Below are positions 43,768-52,556 of a stretch of DNA of 64,000 nt, piece by piece (the first letter of the stretch is position 1; the number at the start of each line of letters is the position of its first letter). The position numbers were made by a program, and so were the translations under genes. The stretch is from assembly GCF_021245985.1 (NCBI RefSeq), contig NZ_JAJQXA010000002.1, forward strand, positions 412,668-476,667. The letters are read 5' to 3'. The notes beneath the pieces were generated by a model that made no database searches, had not been told where the DNA came from, and worked only from the letters and a program-made list of their open reading frames with translations. Origin of the DNA: Flavobacterium soyae (GTDB taxonomy: Bacteria > Bacteroidota > Bacteroidia > Flavobacteriales > Flavobacteriaceae).

Positions 43768-44640
43768 GGTTCATAAGTTAAGTCAAGAATATTAATACTG
43801 CTGTTTTTTCAGATAAACTCATTATTTAAAAACTCAAATCCAAAAGTATATTTTTAAAATTGAAACTAAAATTAATAGACTTTTACTAAAGCAAATAGTC
43901 CTTCGATTCAATCTTTTAAGATGAGTTCTCATCGTCAAATTTTTCCTTTCAATATGATTTGTACCGAAGCGTTTTACAGAATGTAATTTCTCCTCGGTCA
44001 AATATCTGTAGTTTTTTAATTTGTCGGTAAATATCATTTTTGCTTCAGATAATTTTAAAGTATCCAGGTTTTATTAGTTCGTCTGCCAACATAAAAGGCG
44101 ACAACACTTTTAGAGTTCTTTTCCAGAGCATAAACCAGCCAGGTATAATTTCGTTTGTTCCTGATATAAGTGCACATTTCATCAACCTCATAAGTTCTTC
44201 CTTTGCTGATAATTGGATGGTTGATGTTTCTGGCAATTGAAACTAATCTTTTTAATAATGTTGTAGTTGAAATTTTTAATACTCTTGCCGTACTTCTTAT
44301 TCCTAAGCCTTCTTTGGTCAACTGAACAATATTTTTGTTTGTATCTGGTTTATATGCCTGATAATTATAATTTTCAACTCTCGTTTTCTTGCATAGTTTA
44401 CAAATATATCGTTGATTACCTGATTTTGTTTTGCCGTATTTTATCATGTATTTAATTTCACCAACACATCTGCAGCACCAAGTACTATTTAAAGCCATTT
44501 TATTCGATTTAAAACATTATTAAATAAAAAAAACAACCCGAAGGTTGTTTTAATTTTACTTACGATATTACTATAAATCTCTGATTATGTGTAAATGTTA
44601 AATGGAATTATTAAGCACCAACACATCTGATACATTACCA
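43768..44640. mobile_element. IS1-family element, inactivated
   Basis: The right end reads GGTAATGTATCAGATGTG on the minus strand (44640 inwards), in the style of IS1 termini. The left end is probably GGTTCATAAGTTAAG at 43768; it aligns with the left end of the second copy at 47706. It encloses a broken transposase. Left boundary and lack of target duplication make the exact limits uncertain. It marks the left edge of the toxin island. Confidence 0.6.
43834..44498 (-). pseudogene. IS1-family transposase, disrupted by a small deletion
   Basis: The N-terminal part (44498-44055) has the zinc-ribbon CKLCKK, the helix-turn-helix LTKEGLGIRSTARVLKI and the DDE acid in YEVDEMCTYI. After GRRTNKT the frame is lost. 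The remainder (DTLKLSEAKMIFTDKLKNYR, then the 67-residue frame ending at 43834) continues in another frame. Compared with the intact copy at 47771-48469, about five residues (LNRVL) and the phase are missing. Nonfunctional copy. Confidence 0.85.
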
Positions 44641-44645
44641 TTTTT

Positions 44646-45002
44646 TTAAATATCTAACAAAGATAAATCTTCCCATACATCCACATAATCCCCATTCTCA
44701 GCTATCAAAACTCTACTTCCTGCTGGAAGCCCTAAATAAGGAAAAATTAATGGACACCATTCTTCTAAATGGACTACGTGTAAAGGTTGAAAAAAATCTT
44801 TTTCATCTGAATATTCACCTGCCCAAATATACCAACCAGTAGTATCACTAGTAATTGGGTGTCGTAATGCATGAATAGGTTCAGATTTGCTTTTTTCCTT
44901 TATATCTAAAGAAATTCCCACTTTTAAATCCAATGCAGATGGTTCAAACTTAACCCCATATTTATTACAAATTTCTAACTGTATTATTTCAAGATTACTC
45001 AT
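44646..45002 (-). CDS. Candidate immunity protein of orphan toxin cassette 1
   Basis: 118 residues, cytosolic, acidic. Motifs ICNKYGVKFEPSALDLKVGI, GWYIWAGEYSDEKDFFQPLHV and YLGLPAGSRVLIAENGDYVDVW belong to a family common beside bacterial toxin genes. I cannot fix its exact immunity-family number. Its ATG overlaps the ancestral toxin stop (TAATG at 45000-45004), a coupling typical of toxin-immunity pairs. The toxin has decayed but this gene is intact. Role is inferred from position and coupling. Confidence 0.7.
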   Translation of the reverse strand: MSNLEIIQLEICNKYGVKFEPSALDLKVGISLDIKEKSKSEPIHALRHPITSDTTGWYIWAGEYSDEKDFFQPLHVVHLEEWCPLIFPYLGLPAGSRVLIAENGDYVDVWEDLSLLDI

Positions 45003-46381
45003 TATTTTCTACTATTTATTATTGCTTTCATCAATTTTGAAAATGCACTCATTTGCCCACCTTGACTTGCAGAGCAAGTGGCACATTGTGCATTTACTGC
45101 CTGAACTGAGCGCATCTTAACAAGGCAATTGTTCCCGTTTTATAATGTTCCTCTACTAATGGAGTAATATGGTTACTATCATTGGAGTGGAAGTTCCTCC
45201 ACAATGAACACACGGTTTTCCTTGTACACTTGCTCTTTGAGCTGGAGTTGTAGCGTTATTAGGTCTTTTATATATTTTGTCTGTTACGGGTGCTACATTT
45301 TCAGCTTCACTTGCGATATTAACTCTTACTTTGGCAGCAGATTCTGCCTTCAATGCAACCCCACCAGCCGCTCCTGAGCCAACAATACTAATTCCCTCAT
45401 CAATTGCATCAGCTGTACCTTTAGAAACACCTGTTGACTGTATTGCTTGACTAGTTAAAGAAGAGGTGTCTTCGCCCGTAATTAATTGACTAAGACCCGA
45501 ACCTGCCACATCAGCACCGTGGACATCTACTACACCTCCAACGACTCCCCCGACTCCTGTCCAAGAAGTTGCAATTCCTCCTGCTGTACCTGCACTTGCT
45601 TCTAAGATTCCTCCAACTAATTTTAGTCCTCCCATAAATCTATTCCATCCCTTACTAGGAGGATCCGGCCACATTCCGTCAGGATCAATAAAATAAATTG
45701 GATTATTAAAAGTATAATTATAAGGTGTCCATCTCCTTCCTTGCTCTGCTTTAGGATCAATATTCATCCACCTACCTAAAGCAGGATCATAATTTCGTGC
45801 TCCATAGTCATACATGTTAAGCCCCAGCTCGTCCTGCAGTTCTTTTCCGTTGTAAAGTCGTTTCGATGCTTGATTTGTAGAAGCTGCTGCAATATTATAG
45901 CCTTTGTGTTTTAAGCCAAAAGGATAATAGTTATTCTCTTCAATAATTTCAAGAACTTGTGTTGCCGGGTTTTTACCGTAACTTAAACGTATGTTTCCTA
46001 AATGATCTTTATACTGAAACACATACGAATAAACACCATTGTCATTTTTAACATACCCTTCGGCTGTCGGGAAAAATTCTAAAACAGTGTTTTTGTATTG
46101 AAAACCATCCAGATAATTGGTTGTGGTTACAACTGCTCCCTCAGTAACAATTTTTTCAAGTTTCTCACCTGTCGCATTGTAAATGTACTCAATTGTGTTT
46201 CCTGTTCCAAAAATTATTTTCTTTGGTAAATTAAGATGGTTGTACTGTATTGCTGTGATATTTTTGTTTTTATCAAGAATAAGGTTTCCATTGGCATCAT
46301 AACCATAATCATCGCCTGTTTTATTAAAATCATTAAAACCGCTGGTGTTATTGCTGTTGTCTAAAACAGTGCTCAGCTGGT
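45002..46381 (-). pseudogene. Orphan rhs C-terminal fragment with decayed HNH-type nuclease toxin (cassette 1)
   Basis: The rhs core frame is open from 46381 (no start codon) through YYPFGLKHKGY, the end-of-core motif [15 protein letters not shown] and a hydrophobic pretoxin region. The tip begins VQGKPCVHCGGTS and is lost at about 45180. The continuation HITPLVEEHYKTG is in a second frame, and CATCSASQGGQMSAFSKLM in a third, ending at 45002. Two single-base deletions explain this. The Cys-x2-Cys ... Asp-His ... Cys-x2-Cys layout fits an HNH/zinc-ribbon nuclease. The 5' end stops abruptly where repeat module R1 begins. Confidence 0.82.
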
Positions 46382-46627
46382 AAACTCATTATGTAAAATA
46401 GCTCATTCCTTTTAGACCTCTCCCAATCCCGACGCTTCTGCCCGCGCACTAGGTAAGTTTTTATTCTGCTCAGTCGCCGCAAGGGCTATAATTGTTTTTG
46501 CTGCATAAATGCCAGGAAATTTTATATTCAAAAGGAAAAACAATAATAGCATTTATGCAGCAAAAACAAGCCGATTACACAAGTTTTAAAATGCAGAAAA
46601 CCTCTCCGACTGTCGAGGTTTTTTTTA
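46381..46627. repeat. Repeat module R1 (truncated hairpin half plus tail)
   Basis: Starts inside the R hairpin (right arm TAAACTCATTATGTAAAATAG) directly at the rhs break. It continues with the shared tail GACGCTTCTGCCCGCGCACT and CCGCAAGGGCTAT. A 21-bp perfect inverted repeat follows (arms 46492-46512 and 46549-46569, TTGTTTTTGCTGCATAAATGC). It ends with a CCTC/GAGG terminator hairpin (about 46597-46627). It separates cassette 1 from cassette 2. Related modules lie at 49187, 52060 (inverted) and 57740. Confidence 0.75.
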
Positions 46628-46649
46628 TATTCTTTCCTATTTTCAAATC

Positions 46650-47075
46650 CTATTTGTTTTTCCAAGCCGAATATCTTTTTGTAATTATTGGCTCAATTTT
46701 TTTATAATTTTCCCGATTATCGTCTACATGGTATAAAGTTTTATAATGATTAAAAACTTCTGAATAATCATCTATATATTGACCATAATCATTTTCATTT
46801 GCATAATAGGAATTTGCAAACTTATTACCTTCTTCATTTAGGTCTTCTGACCAGAATTTACTATCACATTCTTTTATCAAAAATTCTGTGCCAGTCATTT
46901 CTCTATTCTTTACTTTCTTAATTGATTCTTTGGAGTTTTCAAGATGCAGCAATCCTATTAAATCATTATCTATTATCCATGTAAGAAACATTCCAATATG
47001 GATGCCTCCATTTTCTAATGGCAGCTCTTTAGGGAAGTTATTTCCTGAATGCCAATCTATTCTATCATATGTCAT
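46650..47075 (-). CDS. Candidate immunity protein of cassette 2 (DUF7832-like)
   Basis: 141 residues, cytosolic. It starts MTYDRIDWHSGNNFPKELP and continues GGIHIGMFLTWIIDNDLIG and EFLIKECDSKFWSEDLNEEG, a pattern I associate with the DUF7832 family often found beside polymorphic toxins. It follows the orphan rhs toxin by 12 bp on the same strand, the usual toxin-immunity order. Function is inferred from that context. Confidence 0.7.
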   Translation of the reverse strand: MTYDRIDWHSGNNFPKELPLENGGIHIGMFLTWIIDNDLIGLLHLENSKESIKKVKNREMTGTEFLIKECDSKFWSEDLNEEGNKFANSYYANENDYGQYIDDYSEVFNHYKTLYHVDDNRENYKKIEPIITKRYSAWKNK

Positions 47076-47087
47076 ATTTTAAATTAT

Positions 47088-47670
47088 TTATGGTCGAACA
47101 ACATTAACTTGTGTAGGAGGAATTTGAGTTCCTGCTGGCAAGTCAATTGAGTTCCCGTTATTTCCAATTATTGTTCCTCCTCCCAATTCAATTTGAGGGA
47201 ATGCTGATTTTTGATTCTTTGTAAGAGGCACAGTCGCAGAAGATTTTGCTTCTGTAATTCCAATTGTTCCTTCTGCATCGACTGTTACAAAATCAGGACG
47301 TGTCCGAGTTCCATCTGCAGCTGATAAGCCACCTTTTTTGTAGGCTGATGCAACTTTTTGTGCAGCAACTATACCATTTGTTATACTAATGGCATTCCCA
47401 TTGATGGCTCCATCAACCAAATTAGCTGTAGCTTTCCAAGCTCCAGTAACATAATTTTTTAACCATCCTGGAGGATCTGGCCACATCCCGTCAGGATCAA
47501 TAAAATACACGGGATTATCCATTGCATAATTATATGGAGACCATCTGCGACCTTTTTCTGCCAATGGGTCAATATTCATCCATCTGCTAAGTGCAGGATC
47601 ATAGTTACGTGCACCATAGTCGTAGAAATTAAGTCCCAGCCGTCCTGCAGTTCCTCGCCGTTGTACTTAT
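47088..47670 (-). pseudogene. Orphan rhs C-terminal fragment with PD-(D/E)xK-like toxin tip (cassette 2)
   Basis: The open frame from the ATG at 47579 gives [20 protein letters not shown], the end-of-core motif [12 protein letters not shown], and a tip with [20 protein letters not shown] and [11 protein letters not shown]. The Asp...Glu-Ala-Lys spacing suits a restriction-endonuclease-like nuclease toxin. Upstream, 47580-47670 still encodes core (YNGEELQD, then DYGA-type residues), but a one-base deletion relative to the complete rhs gene breaks the frame. The fragment ends near 47670, just outside the IS1 element. The tip itself is intact and followed by its immunity gene, so it is an orphan reservoir rather than a working toxin. 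Confidence 0.78.
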
Positions 47671-47705
47671 ATTATATTTATTAGGGTTTTCGAATATCTT
47701 TACAA

Positions 47706-48607
47706 GGTTTCACCTGTTAAATGCAATATTTAAGAACATGATTTTAAAGGTTAAATTTACTGTTTATTGCTCATATCCAAAAGTAAATCTTTAAGACAGC
47801 AATAAAAACTACTAAACTTTTACTGAAGCAGATTGTCCGTCTGTTGAGTCTTTTTATATGAGTCCTGAGCGTCAAATTTTTCCTTTCAATATGGTTTGTT
47901 CCAAAACGCTTGACAGAATGCATTTTCTCATCAATCAGATACCTGTAGTTTTTAAGTCTGTCTGTAAATATCTTTTTTGCTTCTGATAATTTCAGAGTTT
48001 CCAAAACACGATTCAGAGTTTTGTTAGTTCGTTTGCCTACATTAAAACTAACCACATTTTTAGAATTCTTTTCCAAAGTATAAACCAGCCAGATATAATT
48101 TTTCTTGTGTCTGACATAAGTACACAGTTCATCTACTTCGTAAGTTTTGCCTCTGCTGACAATTGGTCTGGTTATATTTCTCGCAATGGAGACAATTCTT
48201 TTCAATAATGTTGTGGTTGATATTTCCAGTATTCTTGCAGTGCTTCTTAAACCTAAACCCTCTTTGGTTAATTGAATAATCTTTTCATTAATATCTAATT
48301 TGCAAGCTTGATTTGTATAATATTCTATAAAACGGTGAGAGCACATTTTACAATAGTACTGCTGTTTATTGTTTTTTGTTCTCCCATTTTTAATAACCTT
48401 TTGTTCTTTACATTTTGGACAATTCATACCATCACTAACTTTGGAACACCATGTCGCAATTTTACTCATTTTAGCTCGTTTAAGGCAATATTAAAACAAA
48501 AAAGATGAGCATTACTGCTCATCTTTAAATTATTTATTTCTAAAATTCACTCAATTTCAAAAGGTTATATTTTCAAAATCTCATATCACTAACTTTGAAA
48601 CACTACC
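47706..48607. mobile_element. IS1-family element, apparently intact
   Basis: Right end on the minus strand: GGTAGTGTTTCAAAGTTAGT (48607 inwards). A weaker match, GGTTTCACCTGTTAAATG, marks the left end at 47706. It holds one full transposase frame and a GATGAGCA/TGCTCATC hairpin upstream of it. It lies between the rhs cassette 2 fragment and the first xre gene, exactly at the edge of the xre-R duplication, whose neighbouring promoter region it appears to have replaced. Confidence 0.65.
47771..48469 (-). CDS. IS1-family transposase
   Basis: 232 residues. An N-terminal zinc ribbon (MNCPKCKEQKVIKNG and CKMCSHRF) precedes a helix-turn-helix (LTKEGLGLRSTARILEIS). The IS1-type DDE core has YEVDELCTYV, a second Asp in KKIFTDRLKNYRYL and the C-terminal NHIERKNLTLRTHIKRLNRR. 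It is the intact relative of the broken copy at 43834. All expected segments are present, so it could supply transposase to both copies. Confidence 0.88.
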   Translation of the reverse strand: MSKIATWCSKVSDGMNCPKCKEQKVIKNGRTKNNKQQYYCKMCSHRFIEYYTNQACKLDINEKIIQLTKEGLGLRSTARILEISTTTLLKRIVSIARNITRPIVSRGKTYEVDELCTYVRHKKNYIWLVYTLEKNSKNVVSFNVGKRTNKTLNRVLETLKLSEAKKIFTDRLKNYRYLIDEKMHSVKRFGTNHIERKNLTLRTHIKRLNRRTICFSKSLVVFIAVLKIYFWI

Positions 48608-48610
48608 TTA

Positions 48611-48630
48611 TTAGATACAAATGTATCTAA
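48611..48630. promoter_or_regulatory. Palindromic operator of the xre gene, copy 1
   Basis: TTAGATACAAATGTATCTAA, a near-perfect palindrome with arms TTAGATAC and GTATCTAA. It lies about 100 bp before the xre start codon and immediately beside the IS1 end. The second xre copy has the identical operator. A TAAATTTG -7 element follows at 48683-48690. Confidence 0.65.
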
Positions 48631-48732
48631 TTGTTTCCAACAACACAAATCCTATCCGATTTTTTTATATCCTATAATTGCTTAAATTTGCCATATCACA
48701 TCAATATCATTAACTTTTATCCCTTTTTAGAC

Positions 48733-49074
48733 ATGAACACAGGTGCTATTATATCGCAATTAAGAGACAAAAACGGTTTCTCACAAAGTGATCTTGCCGA
48801 GAAAAGTCAAGTATCAAGAGTTATGATTGGTAAATATGAAAGAGGCGAAGCTGTACCTTCTATTGATGCAGCCAAAAAAATTGCTGATGCACTTGGGGTT
48901 TCTTTAGATTATTTGGTTGGTGTCACCAGTCAGACTTCTTTTGATAAAAGAACACTTGAACGTATTATTGATCTGGAACTTCTCGAAGAAAGTAAAAAAC
49001 AAACTCTATATGATTTAATTGATACCTACATTCGTGATTTTAAAACAAGAAAAGCTTTTGCCAACGTAGGATAA
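48733..49074 (+). CDS. XRE-family repressor-like regulator, copy 1
   Basis: 113 residues from the ATG at 48733; an upstream in-frame start would extend it through promoter-like sequence and is rejected. The N-terminal HTH_3 domain reads ISQLRDKNGFSQSDLAEKSQ and MIGKYERGEAVPSIDAAKKI. The C-terminal helix pair (RTLERIIDLELLEESKKQTL) suits dimerisation. The protein is identical to the copy at 57285-57626. In the second copy the operator lies between xre and the primase/recombinase operon, so this is probably the element's repressor. Here its divergent partner has been replaced by IS1. Confidence 0.88.
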   Translation: MNTGAIISQLRDKNGFSQSDLAEKSQVSRVMIGKYERGEAVPSIDAAKKIADALGVSLDYLVGVTSQTSFDKRTLERIIDLELLEESKKQTLYDLIDTYIRDFKTRKAFANVG

Positions 49075-49093
49075 TATTTTGATTATAAAACAC

Positions 49094-49123
49094 AAAAACC
49101 ACTCATTTCCGAGTGGTTTTTTT
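49094..49123 (+). terminator. Terminator of xre copy 1
   Basis: Arms AAAACCACTC and GAGTGGTTTT with a T7 run, 20 bp after the stop. The same terminator follows copy 2 at 57646-57675. Confidence 0.8.
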
Positions 49124-49186
49124 ATTCTCTTTGTCGATACACTCTGCGGTTGGGTTTTCAAGACCAAAAGTAAAAACCACACCAAA

Positions 49187-49426
49187 GCTATGTTACATAA
49201 TAAGTCATTATAGTGCTGCCGCTCTCGCGCTGCACTATAAACTCATTATGTAAAATATCCCGTTTCCAAAAGACCTCTCAGCAAAGCCGACGCTTCTGCC
49301 CGCGCACTAGGTAAGTTTTTATTTTGCTCAGTCACCGCAAGGGCTATGCTTGTTTTTGCTGCATAAACAAGCACGATTACTAAAGTTTAATACACAAAAA
49401 AACCTCGCCGGCTGGCGAGGTTTTTT
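49187..49426. repeat. Repeat module R2
   Basis: Full R hairpin at 49187-49257: left arm GTTACATAATAAGTCATTATAG, right arm CTATAAACTCATTATGTAAA, variable GC-rich apex. The tail GACGCTTCTGCCCGCGCACT and ACCGCAAGGGCTAT follows. The inner inverted repeat seen in R1 and R3 is collapsed here (GCTGCATAAACAAG). A bidirectional AACCTCGCC/GGCGAGGTT terminator ends it at 49397-49426. It lies between xre copy 1 and the end of cassette 3. Confidence 0.75.
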
Positions 49427-49520
49427 GTTTTTATTCTGCTGATTCTCTTTGTCGGTGCGAAGTCGGAGACATTCGCACAGCATTTCCAGTAGAACTCTTC
49501 GCACAGCTGGGTGCAATAAT

Positions 49521-49549
49521 TAACCACAAACACATCTGATACATTACCA
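49521..49549. repeat. Solo IS1-type end
   Basis: The sequence CACATCTGATACATTACCA repeats the right end of the broken IS1 element at 44640, without any transposase beside it. In both places it lies just 3' of the last gene of a toxin cassette (6-18 bp away). It may be a scar of an IS1 excision or deletion, or a shared cassette boundary. Confidence 0.5.
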
Positions 49550-49566
49550 CTTTTATTAGCATTCTA

Positions 49567-50277
49567 TTAATTTGATAATTTAATCATCTGCATAGGCTTA
49601 AAATTTTTCTGATTTTCTGATTTTGATAAATCAACTCCGTTCTCAATGTAAAGCGTTTTCAATAAAGGATTGTTAGAAATATCTAGCTTTTCAATTTTCG
49701 TTGAATTAAGATAAAGCTGAATTAGTTCAACATTCTTTTTTACATCGATCTTTTTTAAATTATTATTTTCAGACAATTGCAAATTTTTTAGTTTCGGAAG
49801 TTCATACAAACTAATCTTTTCGAATAAATTTCCTTGCAGATACAGTGATTCAATATTAGAAGTGTTAATTAAAACCAGTTCATTTAAACCATTTCTAAAA
49901 GCATAAAGCCCTTTTAATTTTGGCATATTTTTTAACATGAGCTTTTTTCCAAGGTTGTTCTCACCGATATATATTTCTTCAATAGTCGAATTATTAAAAA
50001 AGACATCTAAATTTACAACCTGATTTTTCATTGCATTTACTATCTTAAGTTTTTTGAAATACATCAAATCATCCAAGCTTTTTATGTTTTTATTTGAAAT
50101 CTTCAACTTACTTATAGTATCTATCTCTGAAATTTGAATTTCATTATCCTTGTTCACATCATAACCTAATTCTAACAATGCTTTTTTTAAGTTTTCATCT
50201 TTAAAATCAATCCTTTGCGAATATAAACTCTTTGGAAAAAATACTATTAAGAATAGTAAAATATAATTCAGTCTCAT
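49567..50277 (-). CDS. Exported leucine-rich-repeat protein in cassette 3
   Basis: 236 residues with a signal peptide (ends near SLYSQ). It has about seven irregular leucine-rich repeats, for example NLDVFFNNSTIEEIYIGEN, SLYLQGNLFEKISLYELPK and EKLDISNNPLLKTLYIENG. It lies downstream of an orphan rhs tip and a small membrane protein. Bacteroidetes toxin loci sometimes carry such proteins after the toxin, but whether this is an immunity protein or a cargo gene is unknown. The fold call is firm, the role is not. Confidence 0.75.
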   Translation of the reverse strand: MRLNYILLFLIVFFPKSLYSQRIDFKDENLKKALLELGYDVNKDNEIQISEIDTISKLKISNKNIKSLDDLMYFKKLKIVNAMKNQVVNLDVFFNNSTIEEIYIGENNLGKKLMLKNMPKLKGLYAFRNGLNELVLINTSNIESLYLQGNLFEKISLYELPKLKNLQLSENNNLKKIDVKKNVELIQLYLNSTKIEKLDISNNPLLKTLYIENGVDLSKSENQKNFKPMQMIKLSN

Positions 50278-50289
50278 ATAGCGGTCTTT

Positions 50290-50472
50290 TCAATTCTTTT
50301 TCGTTAGTAAAGATATAATAAATGCAATAATTCCAAATACTATAATGATAACTATTCTATCATATTTGGAATTATAGTATCTGTTAAAAACTGTATCATT
50401 AGGTTTTTTTTTAAAATTTATTAAAGTATAAATTATAAATATAGTTCCTATAATATAATATATATAAATCAT
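50290..50472 (-). CDS. Small two-helix membrane protein, candidate immunity protein of cassette 3
   Basis: 60 residues with two hydrophobic helices (about 1-18 and 41-56) separated by a polar, Asn/Tyr/Lys-rich loop. It is placed 11 bp after the rhs tip gene and 12 bp before the LRR gene, so it is in the usual immunity position. A membrane immunity protein would suit a pore-forming or membrane-active toxin; that is inference. No family recognised. Confidence 0.5.
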   Translation of the reverse strand: MIYIYYIIGTIFIIYTLINFKKKPNDTVFNRYYNSKYDRIVIIIVFGIIAFIISLLTKKN

Positions 50473-50483
50473 GATTTTGATGT

Positions 50484-51301
50484 TTATTTTTTCTGATCTA
50501 AAATCGAATCTCCAAGTTTATCTACTCCGTTAAAAAGGTTGTCATTAATTATTTGCTCCATTGGACCAAATACACTAGACCCTCCTAAGCCACCTGAAAG
50601 TCCCTCAATGGCTGCTTTTGTGAAAAATTTCTTCCAACTAAAGTTACCTTCAAATGCATCATTTACAAGTTCTAAACCCGTTCCTACGGCAGAAATTTTT
50701 CCTCCAACATAAGCCATTTCAGTTGCTAAAGGGAGCCCAACTCCCGTAGCACCTACAGGAACTGCAGCTAGAGTTAGACTATCTCCAAGATTCTGCAATG
50801 CACCTGGTACTTGATCTCCTAATGCATCTCCTAAACCTTTATTTTTAGAAATATAAGTACCATTTTCAGTTGTAACACCTCCATCGTCAGTATCTGTCTT
50901 TTCACCATTGTTTACAACTATATTTCCATCAGCAGCAAACGAAACCATTGTACTGTAATCCTCTGTATGTGCAGTACCAGATTCAAAAACTTGTTTTACA
51001 TTTCCATAGCCCTTTGCTTCAGCTTGCTCTACAGTTTTTACATCTTTATCGTAAGTTATATGTTGCTGTCCATTTGTTCCAATCCAATTTATCCAATCAC
51101 TAGGCGCCATACCATCAGGATCAATAAAATATATTGGATTATCAAAAGCGTAATTATATGGACTATGTCTTCTCATTTTTTCAGCTAATGGATCAATGTT
51201 CATCCAGCGTCCTAATGCAGGATCATAATTTCTTGCTCCATAGTCGTAAACCCCAAGTCCCAGCTCGTCTTGGAGCTCCTTGCCGTTGTACTTATACTTG
51301 T
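50484..51301 (-). pseudogene. Orphan rhs C-terminal fragment with uncharacterised tip (cassette 3)
   Basis: Core homology starts abruptly near 51301 ([20 protein letters not shown]), continues through [16 protein letters not shown] and ends at [15 protein letters not shown]. The tip (about 190 residues) has a polar segment [19 protein letters not shown], then a Gly/Ala-rich, partly hydrophobic stretch ([20 protein letters not shown]) and ends [20 protein letters not shown] recognise no catalytic motif. The hydrophobic stretch could be a translocation or pore segment. Only the frame from 51203 has a start codon, so full-length toxin cannot be made from it. Confidence 0.75.
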
Positions 51302-51471
51302 TGTGTCCTGTGCAATATCAAGCTTCGCGCGAGCATCTTCTTTTTAAGAACGTTCTTTTCATTTTTCCTACTTGGTAAAAATAGAAAAATAAATAGATTA
51401 TATTCTCAAATGAAAAGAAAAAATCTAATTATTTTTCTTACAATTTTTCTTTTCATTTGAAAAAAATAAAT

Positions 51472-51648
51472 TCATTTTTTCTTTTTTTTCTTTCCCGGGA
51501 ACATTTTACTAAACGGTATTCTCGGAAGTACTTTTTCAAAAAAGTCTGCCATAAGAGGTATTCTGTCTTTTTCGACAAAATTTAATATAATAGTCATCAC
51601 AACGATGAAGACTAAAACAATTATTACTATTAATATACTTGTGTCCAT
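51472..51648 (-). CDS. Small membrane protein with lysine-rich tail
   Basis: 58 residues from the ATG at 51648; a start 30 bp further upstream is possible. One strong hydrophobic helix (ILIVIIVLVFIVVMTIILNF) is followed by a basic tail, PFSKMFPGKKKKKK. Clean ATG and non-repetitive core argue that it is real. Function unknown. It lies between orphan rhs cassette 3 and the R4 region. Confidence 0.45.
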   Translation of the reverse strand: MDTSILIVIIVLVFIVVMTIILNFVEKDRIPLMADFFEKVLPRIPFSKMFPGKKKKKK

Positions 51649-51678
51649 AATATCTTCTTTATATATAAATATTCCCAT

Positions 51679-52059
51679 TTTCTAAAAAAGTTGATTTTTT
51701 TTAAATTATTTTTTATTCGCCTATTAGGGTTTTAGACTCTAAAAAAGGACGGTTTCTAAAAATCCCAGCGTCTGCAAGGTATTTACAAGCTTTAAAATAA
51801 AATAGGACACTAAAAATTGCCCTGCCTGACCTTTTGTTTTTTTTCATTTCACAAATTAAAGCAGCGCATTTTAGATATGCTGTGACATGGATTCATAGCA
51901 ATATTATATATTGGGAAGATTAAAAATGGTTAACTATGGTAACATTCTTTCAATTAAAAAAATCGGTTTATAGATTATAAGCTCGATTTTTAACGAAGAT
52001 TTTTTTATCCTTATTTTTCAATTGAAAAAAAATGTTTCTGAAAAAATCTTCGGTAAAAA
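51679..52059. other. Gene-free stretch left of R4
   Basis: About 380 bp with no convincing ORF. Near its right end an inverted repeat, AACGAAGATTTTTT (51993-52006) against AAAAAATCTTCGGT (52041-52054), spans the edge of module R4 and may be a terminator. The remainder is AT-rich, with no other signal seen. Confidence 0.4.
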
Positions 52060-52234
52060 TGAGCATAGCCCTTGTGGCGACTGAACAAATAATTAAGGTT
52101 CGTAGTGCGTTGGCAGAAGCGTCGGCCGTGGGGTGGCGCGTCGGGAGTGCGGCTATTTTACATAACGAGCTTATAGTGAAGGGCGAAGCGAACCCGAAGG
52201 GCCTGCACTATAATTGCTTGTTATGTAACATAGC
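52060..52234. repeat. Repeat module R4, inverted orientation
   Basis: The same hairpin-plus-tail module as R1-R3 but on the minus strand. The hairpin (52152-52234) pairs GCTATTTTACATAACGAGC with GCTTGTTATGTAACATAGC. In R2/R3 the equivalent stem uses AATAAGT/ACTCATT where R4 has AACAAGC/GCTCGTT, so pairs change together. The tail (GCAGAAGCGTCGGC and its neighbours) lies at about 52060-52135. The region is markedly GC-richer than its surroundings. It separates orphan cassette 3 from the recombinase genes. Confidence 0.7.
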
Positions 52235-52525
52235 TTGGGAGTGGGCTGGGCTTTGAGCGTTGGGGGCAGCTTATTGCAATTGTGGAGCCTGCGGAACAAC
52301 TTGCAATGTGCTGCAGGAGCGTTGGCAGAAGCCCAGACCGCAGGAGCGTCGGCTGAGCGTTGGATGGGCGGGACATTAAACTCAGCGAAGCGTTCCTATT
52401 TCTTTTTTGCGTTTGGTGTTTTATGGCGATATTTCCTTTAAAAACTAAATTGTCGGGCTATTGTGGGATTAATTTCTTTCTTAATTCCATTTAATAACTA
52501 ATAATCAGTATTTTATTTTTTAAAA

Positions 52526-52556
52526 TTGTGACCATAACAGGATTCGAACCTTTGAT
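52526..52556 (-). other. tRNA 3'-end-like sequence, candidate attachment site
   Basis: On the minus strand, AAAGGTTCGAATCCTGT forms a T-arm with one stem mismatch, followed by TATGGTCA, which looks like the 3' strand of an acceptor stem plus discriminator. No 5' half of a tRNA lies upstream. Tyrosine recombinases often use tRNA 3' ends as att sites, and two recombinase genes begin 163 bp away. A full tRNA gene is ruled out. Confidence 0.5.

Noticed and set aside
52032..52441. Two plus-strand ORFs (74 and 68 codons) in the GC-rich region
   Set aside because: They cover repeat module R4 and its flank; equivalent frames are not kept in R1-R3, so they are repeat-derived.
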